Below, in pieces: positions 58,587 to 64,000 of a DNA stretch of 64,000 bases. The notes beneath the pieces are model-generated. The model was not told where the DNA came from. It saw only the letters and a list, made by a program, of their open reading frames with translations, and made no database searches. Positions within the stretch are counted from its first letter, which is position 1; each line of letters begins with the position of its first letter. The translations under genes and the position numbers were made by a program. The stretch lies in assembly GCA_014706385.1 (NCBI GenBank), contig JACGZH010000006.1, positions 1,054,001 to 1,118,000 on the forward strand, written 5' to 3'. Origin of the DNA: Phaffia rhodozyma. Taxonomy: Eukaryota; Basidiomycota; Tremellomycetes; Cystofilobasidiales; Mrakiaceae.

Positions 58587-61092
58587 TCAAAGCGTTCGTC
58601 GGATCAGTAGCACGAAAGAAGGAAGCAACGAATAAGGCATGTCTAGGTCCAGATGACGGAAAGCTTTCTCTCACAGAAACTAGCCGGTTTAAACTTGATA
58701 GGCTGACCCATCCATTCGGAAAGTGTATATCTGACTTGGTTGACCCAGCCCACTAGATCTCTACAGGGTTGGTAACAAAGCTCTGTGATCAGCAGCTGAT
58801 ACAGGATAAAAGACTCCGCTCTGGGCAAGAAAGTCAAATTGATAAGAAAAACCTCACAGATGATTGACATTCTCTAGAGTACCCATATATTCTCCCCATT
58901 GTGCGCTTCGAACGCTGACCAAACCATCGTTCGGGCCTTCCTTCCGGAAGATGACAGAGTGAGGCCATCTGAAGTTTTGAACAACAATGGTGGTGACAAA
59001 ACGAAGATGCTAGAGTTAGTTCTAAACCTTAAACCTCAAGGTTGATGATGACAAGGCGTTCATACTTGAAGGTGTTGAAGTACGATGGATCGAATCTTGC
59101 TCCCCAAGAAGCATACATCACATCTGGGTCATCACGCACGTCAATATTGAACTTTGACATGGACATTGTTCCTAACGCATCGAATGCCCGACCGTCTCCT
59201 TGGTTAGGTAATCGAAGGACGTCCATCACCGACAAAACAGATGGCAGATATGCACCTGATAGTTTCAATGCAAGCGGTCGGTGAGCTCATCCGGGTATTA
59301 AAAAAGATGAACACTGAAAGCGAAGAGAGAAACATACGTCCGATGACCTGATCGATCATATAATCCGCAAAAGCAGACCCTCGGTGAGGTGTTGCGACCG
59401 TGGTGACGGATAATACTTTGAACTTCATTGGCTTCAGCTTCGAGGCCAGATACCTGCAATCAAGCCCGCCCATACTGTGTCCGACCAAATTAACTTCCCT
59501 TCCCTCAAATTTTTTCTCAATCTCTTCTTTCAATATGTTTGCTCGCTCCTCGATCGATGACGTTGCAGGAACTCGACCGATAAACACTTCGGCCCCATTG
59601 GCTTCGAGGACCTCTCGGATACCTCGCCAATGTGATATCTGCAAAGTAGGCATAGATGCAGGACCGATAAGATCAAATCCGAATAACTGAAGGAGCGCCA
59701 AACGGAAGAGAGAGAAAACAGAAGAAGAAGAAGAGAACAGATCAATCAGCGATCAGATGTACCGTCAAGTGTTTCTCTCTTTTTTTGTTGAAGCGAGGGT
59801 CACTCACTCCATGACAGAAGACGATGGGATTCTTCGGCGCCCGATCTTTAGGGATATCTATATATCAGCTATTTTGCCAAACCACTCTTGAAGTATGATA
59901 CGAATGATTATGGACGAACATTTTCGAGCAATATTTGCCTCCTCCTCTTCGACCGTACTTCCCTTATCTTCATCTGAAAGCATTCCATCAACCATCTGTA
60001 TGCCGTCCCCCCAGGTCAAGATGTACATGTTTACTTCACAGTCGTCTACGTGTGACCTAGGGAGTAAAGAATTAAACGAACCGTCTTATTTTCCCTCCAC
60101 CAGCCGAGCCCGGAGGCTGACAATGCGCTAGGAACGCTTACTCCAAAAGCTCTTGCCTGCTGCTCTTGAACGCTTTGTTTCCTTTGCAGCTCTCTTAAAG
60201 ACTCTAAAGATGAAACCGACCCTGATCGCTGATGTAAGAACGGTACTGGAGAGGGACCTCTATGAACCGCGTGAAATGGACCAGATCTACCAGGCTGACG
60301 GCTCGAGAACAAAGACTTTGTACGTGAAGACGACGGGGAAGGAGGCGCGATATGAGCTTGGGGAGGATATGAGAGAACCGAGGCGGGCGCGCTCGAGGAG
60401 GGCACATCGAGTGTAGAAGAGAGCGCCTCGGACAATCTGGAGCTGACGTCTGGGGACGTAGATCGCTCCTGGGTTAAATGATGGTGGAACGATGGAAATC
60501 CGTCATATAAGGACCCCTGGGAGGAAGACGCGTCGAGATTTGCGCCATCCATTGATGAGACTGCTTGAGGCACCGGCCTGATGACGTCTCTCTCGTCGAA
60601 CAAAGTCAAATACTCGTCTGGTTCTTCTGTGAACTTTTCCATCTCATCATCATTCGTAGTAGATGCCTTTCCCTTCCCAGACCACCAACCGCCCAACCCA
60701 AGGTCAAGACTATTTTTGAGTCCATTCAAAGCGGCCGCCTCAGTCCCATTAGTAGTTGGAGGCTTGGAGGCCACATGGGAGGATAGGGAACCGCTCGGTC
60801 TATGGATTTGATCTCTAGCCTTAGCCTTTCCTTGAGACACAAGAGACGTGGTTGCAGAGGAGAGAGCGGGGGAAGAAGGTGGAGAAGGCGGGACAACGGT
60901 GAAGATTCGTCTCATCAAGCCAGCAGTTATAGATTCAGATGGTTCGGGAACAACGGCTGATGGTGTCGATGAGAGAGCTGTCGTCTTAGGAGAGTGATCA
61001 AACTGACTGAGGTCGATGATATTTTCGTTTTCTTCTTCGCCTTCACTGTGATGATATGATGAATATTCTTCCTGACGACCTTGAGGGTTCAT
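58587..61092 (-). CDS. TGL2-like triacylglycerol lipase with long N-terminal extension
   Basis: The ATG at 61092 begins MNPQGRQEEYSSYHHSEGEE. A disordered region of about 330 residues follows (many Ser/Pro, two LGWW or GGWW motifs: LDLGLGGWWSGKGK and ASGLGWWRENKT). A splice after ENKT leads to MVDGMLSDEDKGSTVEEEEA, then KY-IPKDRAPKNPIVFCHG and LFGFDLIGPA, the HG oxyanion block of alpha/beta-hydrolases. The nucleophile elbow is NLVGHSMGGLDCRYLAS. Further on are VTTVATPHRGSAFADYMIDQ, an Asp-containing SWGARFDP and SVIFRKEGPNDGLVSVRSAQ then NVNHLDLVGW, which carries the catalytic Asp and His. The core is that of yeast mitochondrial lipase Tgl2. The C-terminal exon is uncertain; my choice ends at 58587. 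The join between extension and lipase is in frame and has ordinary intron borders. Confidence 0.75.
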
Positions 61093-61351
61093 TCGGGCGA
61101 CATGGCTTGTAGAGAGACCGAAAAGATGACTCCCCGGGATTTACCCTCCCTCGTCATCGAATAGAGGATTGAGATGTCACGTGATCATATAAAACAGAGA
61201 ACACAATAATTGTTCCACCAGTCTCAGGTTTCTCAATAGAAAGAATGAAATAGCATGCAGTGTAATCAAAATACTACGACTAATAAAATTGGATCGAAGA
61301 AGAAAGCGCAAGTTTCCTCGGCCATTCTTCGTCCTCGTCCTCCCCTGCTCT

Positions 61352-64000
61352 CTAAGGCATCCACAACCTAGCCTCCCCGTCTGCTCCAGCCGTCATGAGC
61401 ATAGGCAATGTCGGGTGCCACTTCAGGTCAAGCACTCCCAATCCGTTCCTCACACCATGCCCTCGGAGCACTTTAAGAGGGACAATCAGCGGGTTTTGCA
61501 TGAGATCTGAGTAGACGGTTCCATGGAAGATGTTGATGGTTCCATCATCAGAGCAAGACGCGAAAAGCGGGTAGGATTTGTGGTAGTGAACGGATCGGAT
61601 AGCTCGGGTTTGGTATCTGGATAGAGGTGTCATATTGAACAATCGTCAGAACAGAACATAAGACACAAGAGAGAAAAAAGGGAGTCGATAGACTGACCGG
61701 AGGGTTTTGTAGGGTTTCGAACTCAAGTCTAGATCAAACCAACAGAGCTTCTTGTCGTAGGAACCAACGATCAAGTTATCACCTAGCGGGTGAACATCAA
61801 TTGACGAGAGCCACTTCAGACCAGGCTGGAGCGTTTTGATGAGCGCCTGACCGACCAAATCGTAGAGTCGGACGTATCGCTGCGTCTGTGTTAATGCGGA
61901 AGCAAATAGAAGTAGTATCAGTAACGAAGATCTTATCTCCCGAAACATAGGTGGAGTCAAAGCACATACGACAACGAAGAAGTGAGGCTTGCTTGGGTGG
62001 AAAGCAACCTTTTGCACTTGTCCCTTAGTCCTTTTAAACGGGGACTGTGTCTGATGCTTCGACAGTTGATGGATGAGAACCGACATATTTGCGCCTAGAG
62101 CAGATGAAGAAACAACATGTATGTCAGATCTGTCAGCGTTTCGTGGCCGAAGGAGGCAGAAGGGATTTCTGAAGGGTAAGCCAAAAACAAAACATACCAT
62201 CACTAGCAACGGTCGAGAAGTAATCTCCCTTCTTGTGCCAGGTAACTTGTTTGGGGGTCCCTGGAACTTCAATCAACACAAGCATACCTTTCCTTCGCTC
62301 AACCTCGGATCCTCGGGCCCATCGAATCTCGTTCGCCTTTGGTGCTTCGGTCGATGCTCCAGTGACCGCACGAAGAGCGGTTGTGGATGATGCAAGAGCT
62401 AGATTGGGATTTAACAATGGAAGAGGCGAAAGCAGGACGACCTTGTTTTCGCTATGAACAGGTCATGACACGTAAAAGTCCAATGATGAGAAGAGAGATC
62501 ACAACAAATCAAGTGGGACCAAAGCAAGAAAAGCAAACGTACAGAGTAGCAGCGATCAACCCAACCGACTTGTCAGGACACCAATCCAACGAGAACACCG
62601 CGGTTTTGCCGACCTCGTATTTCCAACTCATCCTTCCATTTGCCAGATCCCAGACCCTAACCACACCATCCTCCGCGCCTGTAGCGACCCACATTCCTGT
62701 CGGGTCAACACTCACACACCTGACCCTGACTCCACCTGGGTGAATGTATCGCATCCCGCTCATTGTCGGGAACGGCTTGAGCTCCTTCGGTTCCGGCAAC
62801 TTTGGTACCAAGCTTTCCGGATCAATGTTTAATCTCGTTCGCTTCATTCGAGGAGCAAGGTACAAATCTAGGCATCGCTCAAACCTCTCCTGAACAAATT
62901 CGTGATAAGCAGGAACTCTTCGGAGAGCATCATGCTTTGCAGGCATGTAGTCCTTCTTTCGATCTCCCTTCTCCTGAGCGAGCCATTCCTCACGCTCATC
63001 CTCATCCAACAAATACTCAGCCGGCGGGTTGTATGATTCTGAGTTGTCTGGAAGACGTTGTTGAGGAGCGGGCATGTGCATAGCGTGCGCAGCGGGCTCG
63101 GCATCTTGGTTAGACCACAAGTTGAAGAACTGTGGTTTTGACACTGAAGGTTTTTGAGGAACGATTCGGCCTTGTCGAATGGCTCGAACGATCTTCATGA
63201 TCTATTAGAGGGAATCGAAAAACGGTCATCACAACATCAGTAACAGAGTATATTAATTTGGTATATATCATCTATAGGGAAGACCAAGTCAAAGATAGAA
63301 CGTACCTTCTTGTGCTCCCACTTGGACGCAACGAATCTTGACTTTGGCTCGGCTCGTCCGTTCAAAGGCATGACCATCGTTTGGCTAGTGTACCATTCTA
63401 CTGTCGGTGCGTACGGATCATAGTTCTCATCCGGGTTCTCTCCCTTCTGCAATCGTCGGATGATATCAAGCTCGGCATCCGTGAGATTCACATTAGTCTG
63501 CAAAAGCTTATCTTGAACGGAAGTCCTGTTTCAAGGACGAAGGATATTTGTGTATGATAGTTTTATAAGAAAGATTGGCTTTTTAAGGAATAGTGAGGAA
63601 GGAGAGGACTAACCATGAATCAGGATCTTCAACGGTAGACAAAAACTTGTCCAACTCATCCCCTGCTGCCGGCCTCATGACTTTCTTTCCATTGATGTCA
63701 TATCCAATGTGAGGCAAATCATCATACCAATGGTCTGGAATATCTCCTACTCGATTGGGGGCCTGGTAAGTTTGAACAGTTGATAATTGTGAGTTAGGTC
63801 AGCCTAGTACCACCAGTCACGTTCAGATATGATAGTATATATCTATCTTTAGAAGGCTTGTTACGCGGATATGCATACTTACATCCTCAGTACTACTTTC
63901 ACTTCCATATCCAGCCTCGATATCTTCATAAACCATCTTTGGCCTTCCTGTCAGCTCACTGACCTCCATTCGTCCCTTGTACGGGTCGAATGGCTTGGGC
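61352..64000 (-). CDS. ERB1: Ribosome biogenesis protein Erb1/BOP1 (N-terminus cut by window)
   Basis: Erb1 forms the PeBoW complex with Ytm1 and Nop7 and is needed for 27S pre-rRNA processing and 60S assembly. The reverse strand enters at 64000 with [20 protein letters not shown] and continues [20 protein letters not shown]. Then come the BOP1NT blocks: [57 protein letters not shown] and [36 protein letters not shown] and [20 protein letters not shown] follow. WD blades read [110 protein letters not shown] and [20 protein letters not shown]. It stops at 61352. At least eight introns are seen. The start codon is outside the window. Confidence 0.94.

Overview
The window is nuclear DNA of a basidiomycete fungus, most likely a yeast-like lineage. 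The genes are split by many short introns (most about 40-150 nt, GT-AG, often GTAAGT or GTGAGT donors). Base composition looks roughly balanced. Protein content is typically basidiomycete: a RIB3-type DHBP synthase, a Loa1-type acyltransferase, a PET191/COA5 protein, Ser/Pro-rich hypothetical proteins and an F-box/LRR-like protein. The intron density and balanced composition would fit a Cystofilobasidiales genome such as Phaffia, but that placement is inference only. I see no rRNA or tRNA gene, transposon or CRISPR array.

Layout: 1-1100 (-) N-terminal part of ARP8 (cut by the window start); 1483-3566 (+) type II membrane glycosyltransferase-like protein; 4829-5747 (+) APQ12-like protein; 6965-10681 (+) Ser/Pro-rich disordered protein; 11714-13766 (-) PAF1; 13943-15022 (+) dynactin p27 (DCTN6); 15227-17803 (-) His/Gln-rich conserved hypothetical; 18011-19518 (+) WDR83/MORG1; 20090-22413 (-) MFS transporter; 22709-23747 (+) SPC24; 24168-25519 (-) hypothetical; 26433-29094 (-) sirtuin of the HST3/HST4 type; 29095-31742 gene-poor stretch with a duplicated 3'-exon-like element; 31743-33452 (+) SVP26/TEX261; 33622-35125 (-) TTC1-like TPR protein; 35508-36033 (+) PET191; 36305-37032 (-) holo-ACP synthase; 37093-39315 (+) RAE1/GLE2; 39671-42330 (+) CDT2/DTL; 43009-about 44372 (+) IAH1-like esterase; 44487-45514 (-) RIB3; 45722-47485 (+) LOA1-like acyltransferase; 47563-about 49947 (-) F-box-like; 50537-55452 (+) SPO71-like PH-domain protein; 56547-57869 (-) R3HCC1-like RNA-binding protein; 58587-61092 (-) TGL2-like lipase; 61352-64000 (-) ERB1 (N-terminus cut by the window end).

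This is an ordinary housekeeping locus rather than an operon or a biosynthetic cluster. Many genes are arranged head to head with short shared promoters (PAF1/DCTN6, WDR83 and its neighbour, ACPS/RAE1, RIB3/LOA1). The best regulatory signal is a cluster of three ACGCGT (MluI cell-cycle box) sites before the kinetochore gene SPC24, with a single site before the S-phase gene CDT2. The most puzzling sequence is a duplicated element near 30.0-30.4 kb, whose two copies share an identical 39-nt core. I did not find convincing evidence for an undescribed multi-gene system.
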